Source: Oscillospiraceae bacterium (GTDB taxonomy: Bacteria; Bacillota; Clostridia; Oscillospirales; Oscillospiraceae). Taken from it: 42,090 nt of DNA. Positions 24,069 through 32,310 of the stretch are shown here, piece after piece. The stretch spans positions 1-42,090 of the forward strand of contig JAFQFC010000052.1 of NCBI GenBank assembly GCA_017415775.1, in the 5' to 3' direction. Each line of letters opens with the position of its first letter. The stretch's first letter is position 1. The notes under the pieces are model-generated. The model was not told the origin of the DNA. It saw only the letters and a program-made list of their open reading frames with translations, and made no database searches. The translations under genes were made by a program, and so were the position numbers.

Positions 24069-25163
24069 TTATTCGTAGATGAACTTCCGCGGCACATCGG
24101 TGCGGGAGGTTGCGTAAAGCATGTTGTTGTAGGACAGGGAGAATTCCATAATGTCGCCGGGTTTCAGCTTCCGGGGACAGTTCTCGATGTCCAGGATGCA
24201 GTGGTCGGAGGAACCACCCAGTACGATCACGCCTTCGTCGTGAGGCTGCAGACGCTCCATGTCGCCCACATCAGCTCGACCGAAGCCGAGGATGCAGCGC
24301 TTGCGGTTGCCTCGATCCACATAGGTGGGCCGCCGTCCGAAAGCGTCAATAACGATCTGTCCCACGGGATAGGAGGGCTTGGTCCGCACCTCTATCACTT
24401 CGCCCTTGAGAACGAAGCTGTCCATGTGCAGGTTCATGTTGCGGATACCCCACTCAACCTGCAGATCGCGGGCGTTGAGCATGCATTCACCCAGCCGCAG
24501 GTGGTTGATGCCTTCGGGCATGGTACCCCAGTGGACCAGCGTGTAGGAGCTGCTGGCACCGCCGGAGATCACCTCCAGCTCTCTGCCGATGCGGGCTTCC
24601 ACGTGGTGGGCGATGGTCAGCAGATTCTTCATCTTGTCCTGCGTGGGCTGGATAGAACCGTAGCAGCCCAAATTCACGCCGATGCCGGCCAGATGCACGT
24701 GGGGCAGATTTTTCTCCACATACACGCAGGCGTTGACAAACTCATCCCGGTTCCAGAAACCTTCCCGCAGATCGCCCAGATCCACCATCATAATGACACG
24801 GTGGGTTTTCTCCAGCCGGCAGCAGGCCGCTTCCAGCGCATCCAGCACCATGGCGTCGCTCTGCAGAGAGGTGTCGCAGTTCTGGATCACATCCTCCAGC
24901 TCGGAGATCATGGGAATGCGCAGCAGCAGATAGGGGCCGGGAATACCGGCTTCCCGGCAGCGAATGATCTCCTCGATACGACTGCTGCCCAATTCGCTGC
25001 AGCCGCACTGCCGGAAGAGATTGGCGACCTCGGGCATGCCGCTGCAGCCCTTGATCACACCGCAGACGCGGATGTTCCGCTGGGTGCATTTGCCGATCAC
25101 GGTTTCCATGTTCTGCCGCAGATGGGGCATGTGGATCTCAAGGAGGGGGAACTGTCGCTCCAT
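24069..25163 (-). CDS. Alanine/ornithine racemase-family PLP enzyme
   Basis: A 364-residue protein with the fold-type III PLP enzyme pattern: PLP lysine Lys38 in VCGVIKGCSGMPEVANLF, then the barrel elements MVDLGDLREGFW, GIGVNLGCYGSIQPT and ISGGASSSYTL, and the C-terminal beta domain (GQIVIDAFGRRP, FGRADVGDMERL). The sequence follows the alanine/ornithine racemase (Orr-like) family found in Clostridia, distinct from the cell-wall alanine racemase at 4937. The substrate cannot be fixed from sequence; ornithine, alanine or another amino acid are possible. Confidence 0.8.
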   Translation of the reverse strand: MERQFPLLEIHMPHLRQNMETVIGKCTQRNIRVCGVIKGCSGMPEVANLFRQCGCSELGSSRIEEIIRCREAGIPGPYLLLRIPMISELEDVIQNCDTSLQSDAMVLDALEAACCRLEKTHRVIMMVDLGDLREGFWNRDEFVNACVYVEKNLPHVHLAGIGVNLGCYGSIQPTQDKMKNLLTIAHHVEARIGRELEVISGGASSSYTLVHWGTMPEGINHLRLGECMLNARDLQVEWGIRNMNLHMDSFVLKGEVIEVRTKPSYPVGQIVIDAFGRRPTYVDRGNRKRCILGFGRADVGDMERLQPHDEGVIVLGGSSDHCILDIENCPRKLKPGDIMEFSLSYNNMLYATSRTDVPRKFIYE

Positions 25164-25198
25164 AACGCAAACCCCTTTCGTGTTGTGATATTTAATCC

Positions 25199-25227
25199 AT
25201 TATATCATAGGTCCGGCAGATATGCCA
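25199..25227 (-). promoter_or_regulatory. Promoter of the racemase-family gene
   Basis: Minus-strand TGGCAT (25227-25222), 17-base spacer, TATAAT (25204-25199), 36 bases before the ATG. Confidence 0.6.
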
Positions 25228-25249
25228 CATGATTTTGTGCTTTTTTCAC

Positions 25250-25279
25250 GAAAAAAGCCGCCCTGCCAAGGGCGGCTTT
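25250..25279 (-). terminator. Terminator of the regulator-kinase-DegV operon
   Basis: Stem AAAGCCGCCCT / AGGGCGGCTTT with a 4-base loop; the minus strand continues with T residues. It lies 14 bases after the DegV stop. Confidence 0.8.
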
Positions 25280-25293
25280 CCTTATGACGATTT

Positions 25294-26142
25294 TCAGGCT
25301 TTCTTGAAGAACAACAGACCCAGGCAGTTGGGACCGCAGTGACTGCAGATGGTGCAGCCGGCATCGGCCTCAATGACCTCGTCAAAGGGATGCAGTTCCT
25401 TGACCAGAGCGATGGCCTTGTCAACCACAGCGCTGTCCATGGGGGAATGGGTGACAAAAATGCGGCGGGCGTCAATGTCATCCCGGCCTTCCAGTCGGCC
25501 ACGGATGTAGTCCAGAACGGACTTTTCCATGCTGCCGCGGTACTTCTTGCCCACGCCCATGCTGCCGTCAGCTACACGGATCTCGGGGCGCAGCTGCAGC
25601 GCCCGGGCGCCCAGCGCAGCCACGCTGGAGCAGCGGCCGCCTTTCTGCAGATATTCCAGCGTCTGCAGCACAAAGCTGACGTCCAGACGCTCCTTCATCT
25701 CGTTGAGCCGAGCCACGATGCTCTCGGCATCCAAACCCTGTGCGACCATCTCGGCGGCCTCGATGACCAGATGACCACTGCCGCTGGACAGGTTGCGGCT
25801 GTCCACCACATAGACGTTGCCCAACTCCTGAGCGGCCAGCACTGCGTTCTGATGGGAGGCGGAAAGAGCAGAGGAGAGGCTGATGTGGATGACGGTCTTG
25901 CCCTCGGCGGTGTATTTGCCGAACACATCCAGATACTCGCCCATGGAAACGGCGGAGGTCTTGGGCAGGTTGCCGCTTTCCTTCACGTAGGCAAACAGTT
26001 CCGGTGCAGAGACGTCCTTGCCGTCACGGTACAGGGCATCGCCCAGAGCAACAGACAGAGAGGTTACCTCCACATCATATTTAGCGTACAGTGCCTGCGG
26101 CAGATCACAGGTGGAGTCGCAGGTAATTTTGATATTGGACAT
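25294..26142 (-). CDS. DegV family (fatty acid-binding) protein
   Basis: A 282-residue protein of the DegV/FakB family, which holds a fatty acid for phosphorylation by the kinase FakA. Family elements are the N-terminal KITCDSTCDLP, the TSAVSMGEY loop, HISLSSALSASHQNA, the VVDSRNLSSGSGHLVIEA region, and the C-terminal EADAGCTICSHCGPNCLGLLFFKK. GGAGG precedes the ATG at 26142; the open frame to 26256 crosses the kinase gene end. It follows the histidine kinase by 32 bases with no terminator, so it seems to be co-transcribed with a two-component system. No FakA-like gene is seen here. Confidence 0.88.
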   Translation of the reverse strand: MSNIKITCDSTCDLPQALYAKYDVEVTSLSVALGDALYRDGKDVSAPELFAYVKESGNLPKTSAVSMGEYLDVFGKYTAEGKTVIHISLSSALSASHQNAVLAAQELGNVYVVDSRNLSSGSGHLVIEAAEMVAQGLDAESIVARLNEMKERLDVSFVLQTLEYLQKGGRCSSVAALGARALQLRPEIRVADGSMGVGKKYRGSMEKSVLDYIRGRLEGRDDIDARRIFVTHSPMDSAVVDKAIALVKELHPFDEVIEADAGCTICSHCGPNCLGLLFFKKA

Positions 26143-26174
26143 ACAATGATCCTCCAAAAAGAAAGATTGTGAAT

Positions 26175-27218
26175 TTATTGCTGTTCCGGAGGCAGAGTTA
26201 CCGTAAAGCGGCAGCCGGTCTCCGGCAGATTTTCCACTTGAATGGTGCCGCCGCATACATCCAGCACCCGCTTGACCAGAGCAAGACCCAAGCCGTGTCC
26301 CTCCATCATGCGGGAACTGTCTGCCTGGAAGAATTTATCGAAAATGTGGGTCTGTGCTTCCTCGGCAATGCCGGGGCCGCTGTCATCTACCGTAAAAACA
26401 GCGTTGCCGTCCTGCCGGCGCAGCCGCAGTCGCAGCAACCCGCCGTGAGGGTCGAACTTGATGGCGTTGTCGATGAGGTTTACCCAAACGTGAAGCAGCA
26501 GGCTTTCGTTGCCGGTATAGTCCAGCGTGTCCAGCTCCACATCCAGCTCCAGCTCCTTTTTGTCCCATTTGGGTTCCAGCAGCACGATGGCCTGGCGAAT
26601 CTGTTCATCCAGCCGATAGCGCTTGTGATTGCTGTTGATGGCCTGGTGGTCCACCCGGCTGAGCAGCAGAATGTTTCCCACCAGTTCGTTGAGCCGTCGT
26701 GTGTTCAGCAGGATCTTCTCTACGTACAAAGCCTGCTCTTCCGTGGGCTGGGCACTTTGCAGCAGAGTCGCATAGCCTTCAATGGCGTTGATGGGCGTCT
26801 TGAACTCGTGAGACACATTGGAAACGAAGTCTGTTTGTACCGTTTCTGTGGCGCCCAGCTCCCGTGTCATGAGGTTGAAGTTGTCGTAGGTGTCCCGGAC
26901 CTCCCGGATGCGGCTGGAAGTTTCCAGCCGAACGGAAAAGTCTCCCTTGCCCACCTTGCGCATGGCGCGGGAGAGGCGGCTGATGGGCTCAAAGAACTGT
27001 GCGCTGATCAGCCAGCCCAGAACGCTGCACAGGATGACGCTGAAGATCAGCACCCACAGCCACGGGGCCAGACGGAATTCCAACACATCTTCCAGCAGCC
27101 AGTTCAGCAGCAGGGCCAGACCGGCGGCAATGACGATCTCGATCAGTGCCAGCAGGAAATAGTAGGGCTGCACGCCCAGTTTCGGGCGGAGCTTCTTAAG
27201 CTTCTCGGTCTTTTTCAT
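26175..27218 (-). CDS. HAMP-domain sensor histidine kinase
   Basis: A 347-residue kinase with two hydrophobic segments close together (about 20-45 and 52-72) and almost no extracytoplasmic loop, then a HAMP domain (ISRLSRAMRKVGKGDFSVRL), HisKA (VSNVSHEFKTPINAIEGYATLL) and an HATPase domain (NLIDNAIKFDPHGG, DDSGPGI, GHGLGLALVKR). The tiny outer loop suggests that it senses the membrane or an intramembrane partner. Its ATG overlaps the response regulator stop by 4 bases (ATGA). Confidence 0.9.
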   Translation of the reverse strand: MKKTEKLKKLRPKLGVQPYYFLLALIEIVIAAGLALLLNWLLEDVLEFRLAPWLWVLIFSVILCSVLGWLISAQFFEPISRLSRAMRKVGKGDFSVRLETSSRIREVRDTYDNFNLMTRELGATETVQTDFVSNVSHEFKTPINAIEGYATLLQSAQPTEEQALYVEKILLNTRRLNELVGNILLLSRVDHQAINSNHKRYRLDEQIRQAIVLLEPKWDKKELELDVELDTLDYTGNESLLLHVWVNLIDNAIKFDPHGGLLRLRLRRQDGNAVFTVDDSGPGIAEEAQTHIFDKFFQADSSRMMEGHGLGLALVKRVLDVCGGTIQVENLPETGCRFTVTLPPEQQ

Positions 27219-27886
27219 GCCTTGACCACCTTGTAGCCCACGCCGCGCATGGTGACGATGCGGAAGTCCTGCCCATCCCGGAACCGCTCACGCAGGCGTC
27301 CGATGTGGACGTCTACCGTGTGGGTGTCGCTTTCGGAGTCGTAACCCCAGATCTCATCCATCAGCTGCTGGCGGGTGAAGATGCGGCCGGGGAAAGAGGC
27401 CATTTTGTAAAGAAGCATGAACTCCTTCTGGGGCAGTACCATGCTCTCGCCGTCCACGGTCACCGTCAGGGAGTCGCACTCCATCACTGTGCCGCCCAGA
27501 GTCAGCCGCCGTTCGTTGATCATCTGCGCCCGACGCAGCAGTGCGCCTACACGCAGCACCATTTCGTTCACGTTCACCGGCTTGACCATGTAGTCGTCGG
27601 TACCGGAGAGGAAGCCCTGGCGCATGTCGTCGAAGGCGGTCTTGGCGGTGATCATCAGTACCGGCAGATGGTGCCCGGCCTCCCGCAGGGAACGGACCAG
27701 CTCGTAGCCGTCCATCATCGGCATCATAATGTCGGAGATGATCAGGTCATAGTAGCTGTCCTCCAGCGCCTGCAGTGCTTCAAGCCCGTTGGATACGCCG
27801 GTAACGGCGTAGCTGTTCTTGCTCAGTACATGCTCGAAAAGCTGCCGCAGCTCGCGGTCATCTTCGGCAATCAGGATTTTAAACAT
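27215..27886 (-). CDS. OmpR-family response regulator
   Basis: A 223-residue regulator: receiver with phosphoacceptor Asp in LIISDIMMPMMDGYELV, conserved MITAKTAFDD and VKPVNVNE, then a winged helix (LPQKEFMLLYKMASFPGRIFTRQQLMDEIWG). GGGAG lies before the ATG at 27886; the open frame to 27934 enters the promoter region. It is the first gene of the regulator-kinase-DegV operon. Confidence 0.9.
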   Translation of the reverse strand: MFKILIAEDDRELRQLFEHVLSKNSYAVTGVSNGLEALQALEDSYYDLIISDIMMPMMDGYELVRSLREAGHHLPVLMITAKTAFDDMRQGFLSGTDDYMVKPVNVNEMVLRVGALLRRAQMINERRLTLGGTVMECDSLTVTVDGESMVLPQKEFMLLYKMASFPGRIFTRQQLMDEIWGYDSESDTHTVDVHIGRLRERFRDGQDFRIVTMRGVGYKVVKA

Positions 27887-27953
27887 AGGGCACTCCCGCC
27901 TTTCCTTGTTCCGTGTGCTGTGCGGGCGGGGCAAACTACCCCTTCAACCACAC

Positions 27954-27996
27954 AGTATACTCAAACTGCTTCAATTGACCATCAACTGAAAGTCAA
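27954..27996 (-). promoter_or_regulatory. Activator-type promoter with phased TTGA repeats
   Basis: Minus-strand TATACT (27959-27954) lacks a good -35 box. Instead TTGA occurs on the minus strand at 27993-27996, 27982-27985, 27971-27974 and 27961-27964, spaced 11, 11 and 10 bases. Direct repeats once per helical turn next to the -10 box are the usual form of an OmpR/PhoB-type binding site, so the regulator may activate its own operon. Confidence 0.5.
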
Positions 27997-28083
27997 CATT
28001 TGTTGAGAAAGAAAATAAAATTCCATTTTTATTATACCAGAAACCGTCCCAAATGCAACGAAAAGTAAGACCCGGGCATTCCC

Positions 28084-28112
28084 TTGACTTTTGGCCGGGG
28101 CCTTTGTAAAAT
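28084..28112 (+). promoter_or_regulatory. Promoter of the EamA transporter
   Basis: TTGACT (28084-28089), 17-base spacer, TAAAAT (28107-28112), 31 bases before the ATG at 28143. Confidence 0.7.
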
Positions 28113-28142
28113 ACAGTCAAACTGAGGAAGGAGAGGTGGGCC

Positions 28143-29051
28143 ATGAAGGAGAAGAACGGACTTTTGCTTCCGGTGCTGGCGGCAGTGGCAGGCAACGCCT
28201 TCTGGGGCTTCAGCTTTTTGTTCGCCCGTATTGCCCTGCAGGAGACCACGCCGGAGATCCTGCTGGCGATCCGCTTTTCCATTTCCTTCCTGCTGCTGAA
28301 TGTCCCGGTGCTGCTGGGACGGCAGAAGCTGCGGCTGAAAGGGAAGAAGCTGCTGCCGCTGCTGGGTCTGGCGGTGGCAGAACCTGTCGTCTTTTTCCTG
28401 GAAAGCTACGGCATCCTCTATACCAATGCCACCTTTGCCGGCGTGATGGTGGCGGTAGCGCCCGTATTTGCCATCGCACTGGCGGCGCTGATCCTGAAAG
28501 AATATCCCACCCGGCGGCAGATCATGTTCAGCGCCCTGCCCATCGTGGGCGTGATCGTCATGGTGCTGGCCGGCAGCTCGCTGGGGGTGGTGACGCCCCT
28601 GGGCGTGGTGCTGATGCTGCTGGACTGTGTGGTCATCGGCTTTTACCGCCTGTTCAACCGCTGGGGCAGCAAGGAATTTACTCCCTTCGAACGCACCTAT
28701 ACGGTGCTGCTCTCCTGCCTGATCGTCTATACCACGGCGGCCCTGTTCTCTGTGGACGGCGATGTGCGGGCCGTGGCGGCACCCCTGACGAATCCCCGGG
28801 TGATTCTTCCGGTACTGGCACTGTGCCTGCTTTGCTCCATTGGCTCGAACATGCTGGTCAACTACGCCGCCGGACGGATGTCGGTAGCCAGGATGTCGGC
28901 CTTCAGCTCCCTCATCACCCTCTGCTCCACCTTTGGCGGCATCGTTTTCCTGCGGGAGCCGTTTTCCGCCGCATCTTTGCTGGGTACGGCCATGATCATT
29001 TACGGTATCTGGCAGGTGACCCGTCCGGATCCGGAGAAGAAAACAGAATGA
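28143..29051 (+). CDS. EamA/DMT-family transporter
   Basis: A 302-residue protein with about ten hydrophobic segments in two EamA repeats. The first repeat begins GNAFWGFSFLFARIAL and ends with the loop ATFAGVMVAVAPVFAIALAALILKE; the second ends with ISAFSSLITLCSTFGGIVFL-like and GTAMIIYGIWQV segments. The family exports metabolites such as amino acids and purines; the substrate cannot be read here. GGAGAGG precedes the ATG. It is a single-gene transcript. Confidence 0.9.
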   Translation: MKEKNGLLLPVLAAVAGNAFWGFSFLFARIALQETTPEILLAIRFSISFLLLNVPVLLGRQKLRLKGKKLLPLLGLAVAEPVVFFLESYGILYTNATFAGVMVAVAPVFAIALAALILKEYPTRRQIMFSALPIVGVIVMVLAGSSLGVVTPLGVVLMLLDCVVIGFYRLFNRWGSKEFTPFERTYTVLLSCLIVYTTAALFSVDGDVRAVAAPLTNPRVILPVLALCLLCSIGSNMLVNYAAGRMSVARMSAFSSLITLCSTFGGIVFLREPFSAASLLGTAMIIYGIWQVTRPDPEKKTE

Positions 29052-29053
29052 CA

Positions 29054-29083
29054 AAAAGGGGAAAGCGTTCGCTTTCCCCTTTT
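29054..29083 (+). terminator. Terminator of the EamA gene
   Basis: Stem AAAAGGGGAAAGC / GCTTTCCCCTTTT with a 4-base loop, directly after the stop. Confidence 0.85.
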
Positions 29084-29174
29084 ATCTTGCGAATGTGACA
29101 CGTGGAAAAAGTTGTGGATTTCGTGGAAAAGCCAGGAATACTACGGGAAATATTGACGGTTGTCGTGGGAAATA

Positions 29175-29209
29175 CAAAATAAGGCCGCAGTCCTACGGAC
29201 TGCGGCCTT
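29175..29209 (-). terminator. Terminator of the malY-ridA transcript
   Basis: Stem AAGGCCGCAGTC / GACTGCGGCCTT type hairpin at 29181-29209; the minus strand runs on as ATTTTG. It lies 18 bases past the RidA stop. Confidence 0.7.
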
Positions 29210-29227
29210 TGCATGTGGAGGGAAATC

Positions 29228-29596
29228 TTACTTCTCGGCAATAGCTTCGATCTCGCACAGAACACCCTTGGGCAGGGCCTTGGCGGCCACGCAGCTGCGG
29301 GCGGGCTTGGAGACGAAGTAGCGGGCATAGACCTCGTTGAAGGCGGCGAAGTCAGCCATGTCGGCCAGGAAGCAGGTGGTCTTCACCACGTTCTCGTAGC
29401 CGATACCGGCGGCTTCCAGAATGGCGCCCACGTTCTTGCAGCTCTGCTCGGCCTGGGCGGCGATGCCCTCGGGCACCTCGCCGGTGGCGGGGTCGACGGG
29501 GATCTGGCCGGAGGTGAAGACGAAGCCGTTCACTTCAAAACCCTGAGAATAGGGGCCGATGGCGCCGGGCGCCTTGGTGGTTTCCAGAACTTTCAT
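29228..29596 (-). CDS. ridA: RidA family enamine/imine deaminase
   Basis: A 122-residue protein of the RidA (YjgF/YER057c) family, which hydrolyses reactive enamines such as 2-aminoacrylate released by PLP enzymes. It has GAIGPYSQG, FTSGQIPVDP, the central KTTCFLADMADF and the active-site arginine Arg100 in PARSCVAAKALPKG. AAAGGAG precedes the ATG. It follows the MalY-type lyase by 38 bases, which suits it: that lyase class produces aminoacrylate from cysteine or cystathionine. Confidence 0.93.
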   Translation of the reverse strand: MKVLETTKAPGAIGPYSQGFEVNGFVFTSGQIPVDPATGEVPEGIAAQAEQSCKNVGAILEAAGIGYENVVKTTCFLADMADFAAFNEVYARYFVSKPARSCVAAKALPKGVLCEIEAIAEK

Positions 29597-29634
29597 GGTT
29601 GTAATTCTCCTTTATTTATTGAAATGGGGGGGGT

Positions 29635-30804
29635 TTACAGAGCTTTGACAGCTGCTTCCAGCTGCTGCATGGCCTGTTCCAGCACGCTGCGGGGGCAGGC
29701 CACGTTCAGCCGCATGTAGCCGCTGAGGCTGCGGCCGAAGCTGTTGCCTGCGTTGAGGCCCAGCTTGGCCTTGTCGATGAAGAAGCGGTTCAGCGCCTCG
29801 TCGTCCAGACCCAGAGCACGGCAGTCCAGCCACATCAGGTAGGTGGCGTCGGGAGCGTAGGTCTTGATTTGGGGAATGTTCTTCTCCAGATAGTCCACCA
29901 CGTAGTCGAAGTTGGCGCTGATGTAGGGCAGCAGCTGTTCCAGCCACTCTTCGCCCTCGTTGAAGGCGGCCTCCATAGCGATGAGGGAGAAAGCGTTGTT
30001 GCGGTGAATGTCCATGTTGGACCAGAAGGTGTCAAACTTCTTCTTCATGTAGGCGTTGGGGAACACCACGGTGCTGGCCTGCAGACCGGCCAGATTGAAG
30101 GTCTTGGTGCCGGAAATGCCGGTGACCACATAGCTCGCAGCTTCCTCGGACACGGTGGCGGTGGGAATGTGCTTCTTGCCGTGGAAGATGAGGTCGGAGT
30201 GGATCTCATCGGAGAACACAGGCACGTGGTACTTGATGCACAGATCCACCATGCGCTTCAGGTCTTCTCTCTCCCACACGAAGCCCAGCGGGTTGTGGGG
30301 ATTGCACAGCAGGAACAGATCGGCGATCTTCAGCTTTTCCTCAAAGTCCTCCCAGTCCATGACCCATTTGCCGTCTTTCTCGACGAACTGGTTTTCGATG
30401 ACGTTGCGGCCGCCCAGCTCCGTCATGTCGTAAAACTCGGAGTACACGGGGGTCTGGATCAGCACATTGCCGCCCACGGGGGTGCAGATCTGCACCATGG
30501 TGTAGATGCTCTGCACCACGCCCAGACTCCAGCTCATCAGGCTCTGGTCAAAGTCCCAGCCGTTGCGGCGCTTCTGCCAGCTGCGGATGGCGGCAAAGTA
30601 ACCGTCATGGCGGTTGGTGTAGCCCCACAGGCCTTCCTGTGCCCGCCTGGTCAGGGCGTCGATGATGGGCTGAGCCGTGCGAAAGTCCATGTCGGCGATC
30701 CACAGGGGAATCACATCGTTGGTGCCGAACTTCTTCATGCGCTCATCATACTTGGCACTGTGATTGCCGCTGCGGTCGATGATCTCGTCAAAATTATAAA
30801 TCAT
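29635..30804 (-). CDS. MalY/PatB-type PLP-dependent C-S lyase/aminotransferase
   Basis: A 389-residue fold-type I PLP enzyme. Family features are PLWIADMDF near residue 33-41, the LWGYTNRHDGYFAAI segment, LLCNPHNPLG, FSDEIHSDL (Asp199 contacts PLP) and the PLP lysine Lys234 in SGTKTFNLAGLQ. The C-terminal LNAGNSFGRSLSGYMRLNVACP holds the carboxylate-binding Arg. MalY/PatB enzymes are cystathionine beta-lyases or cysteine desulfhydrases, giving pyruvate, ammonia and a thiol. The ridA gene downstream and the cysteine desulfidase divergent from it support sulfur amino acid breakdown. Confidence 0.88.
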   Translation of the reverse strand: MIYNFDEIIDRSGNHSAKYDERMKKFGTNDVIPLWIADMDFRTAQPIIDALTRRAQEGLWGYTNRHDGYFAAIRSWQKRRNGWDFDQSLMSWSLGVVQSIYTMVQICTPVGGNVLIQTPVYSEFYDMTELGGRNVIENQFVEKDGKWVMDWEDFEEKLKIADLFLLCNPHNPLGFVWEREDLKRMVDLCIKYHVPVFSDEIHSDLIFHGKKHIPTATVSEEAASYVVTGISGTKTFNLAGLQASTVVFPNAYMKKKFDTFWSNMDIHRNNAFSLIAMEAAFNEGEEWLEQLLPYISANFDYVVDYLEKNIPQIKTYAPDATYLMWLDCRALGLDDEALNRFFIDKAKLGLNAGNSFGRSLSGYMRLNVACPRSVLEQAMQQLEAAVKAL

Positions 30805-30966
30805 AAAGGCAGAGTCCTTTCTTGTATTTTCTCCTTTATTTAACCACAGACCCCCGCTTTTTTCAAGGGAATTTAGAGAAAAGCGGAAAAAGCTATGGCG
30901 TATTGCAGAGGAATATAGTATGATGTTTTCAGGAACCTTGCACCATCAGGAAAGGGGAACTTTACT

Positions 30967-32256
30967 ATGCTGACCAAACAGGAATTGTTGACCATTCTTC
31001 GGCAGGATGTAGTGCCCGCATTGGGCTGTACCGAGCCTGTCTGCGTGGCGCTGGCCGCCGCTGACGCCTATCACGCCATCGGCGGTGATGTGGTGTCGGT
31101 GAAGATCGAAGTGAATCCCGGCATTTACAAAAACGGCATGTCCGTGGGCATTCCCGGCTTCCCCCGGGTGGGCCTGAAATATGCCGCCGCTTTGGGCACT
31201 TACCTCTGCAACCCGGAGAAGAAGCTGGAACTGCTGGAGGACATTACTCCCGAGATCATCGAGAAGGCCATCGCTCTGGTGGAGGATCGTCATGTGGTGG
31301 TGATGATCAAGCGGGACGAGACGGCCCTCTATGCCCGTGCAGAGATCATTACCACTGCCGGCATCGGCATCAGCGAGATCCGCGGCACCCACTCCAACAT
31401 CGTCTTTACCCGCCGCAACCACGAGACGCTGCTGGAGAAGGAATTTGTCCCCGGCAAGGAAGATGACCTCCATGCCCGGCTCAAGGAGATGACCGTGGCC
31501 CAGATCCGGGCGCTGGTGGACTCCTGCACGGAGGAGGAGCTGGCCTACATGCTGGAGGGCGAGGCGATGAACGGTGCGCTGGCCGACTTCGGTCTTGTCA
31601 ACGACATTGGCGTGGGTATTACTGCGTCCCTGCGCCGCCAGGTGGAGTCCGGTGCCATGGGTGATAATCTGGTTACCCGTACGATGCTCCGGGTGGCTTC
31701 CGGCGCCGAGGGCCGCATGAGCGGCTGCCCTTACGCCGTGATGTCCTCTGCCGGCAGCGGTAACCACGGCCTCACCGCCATCATCCCCGTGGTGGAGATG
31801 GCCAAGCACGTGGGTGCCTCCCGTGAAATGACGGAAAAGGCGCTGGCTTTCTCCCATGCCCTGACAGTGTATATCAAGCTCTTTACCGGTAAGCTGTCGG
31901 CCCTTTGCGGCTGCGGCGTCAGCGCCGCTACTGCTTCTTCTGCCGCAATGACCTGGCTGCTGGGCGGTGACGATACGGCCATCGCTTCCGCCATCGTCAA
32001 CATGAGCGGCAATGTGACCGGCATGATCTGCGACGGCGGCAAGATCGGCTGCGCCCTGAAACTGGCTACCGCCACCAACGCCGCCATGATGTGTGCGTAT
32101 CTGGCTGCCGACGGCGTATGCCTGCAGGCGACCGACGGTATCTGCGCCGAGACCCCCGAGCAGGTTATCCGCAATATGGGCCGTGTCAGCACTCCCGGCA
32201 TGGTCAAGACCGACCAGACCATTCTGGAGATCATGATGGAGAAGGACCAGGGCTGA
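30967..32256 (+). CDS. L-cysteine desulfidase-family protein (CyuA/YhaM)
   Basis: A 429-residue protein of the L-cysteine desulfidase family, which uses an iron-sulfur cluster to split L-cysteine to sulfide, ammonia and pyruvate; the E. coli member is CyuA (YhaM). It starts with the family motif [18 protein letters not shown] (Cys21, Cys26), continues with the serine dehydratase alpha-like region [14 protein letters not shown], and ends with [31 protein letters not shown] lies before the ATG. A weak promoter (TATGAT at 30919-30924) precedes it. It is divergent from the malY-ridA transcript. Confidence 0.88.
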   Translation: MLTKQELLTILRQDVVPALGCTEPVCVALAAADAYHAIGGDVVSVKIEVNPGIYKNGMSVGIPGFPRVGLKYAAALGTYLCNPEKKLELLEDITPEIIEKAIALVEDRHVVVMIKRDETALYARAEIITTAGIGISEIRGTHSNIVFTRRNHETLLEKEFVPGKEDDLHARLKEMTVAQIRALVDSCTEEELAYMLEGEAMNGALADFGLVNDIGVGITASLRRQVESGAMGDNLVTRTMLRVASGAEGRMSGCPYAVMSSAGSGNHGLTAIIPVVEMAKHVGASREMTEKALAFSHALTVYIKLFTGKLSALCGCGVSAATASSAAMTWLLGGDDTAIASAIVNMSGNVTGMICDGGKIGCALKLATATNAAMMCAYLAADGVCLQATDGICAETPEQVIRNMGRVSTPGMVKTDQTILEIMMEKDQG

Positions 32257-32261
32257 TGACT

Positions 32262-32310
32262 AAGCATAAAAAAAGCGAGCCATCTTCAGATGGCTCGCTT
32301 TTTTTATGCT
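32262..32310. terminator. Bidirectional terminator
   Basis: An A-tract, stem AAAAAAAGCGAGCCAT / ATGGCTCGCTTTTTTT, 6-base loop, with pairing that continues through AGCAT/ATGCT. The stop codon of the convergent acyltransferase gene (32304-32306) lies in the stem region. Confidence 0.85.

Noticed and set aside
29626-29633. A run of eight G (C on the coding strand) next to the MalY-type gene
   Set aside because: It lies outside the coding region just past the stop, so slippage would not alter a protein; no promoter element is affected.
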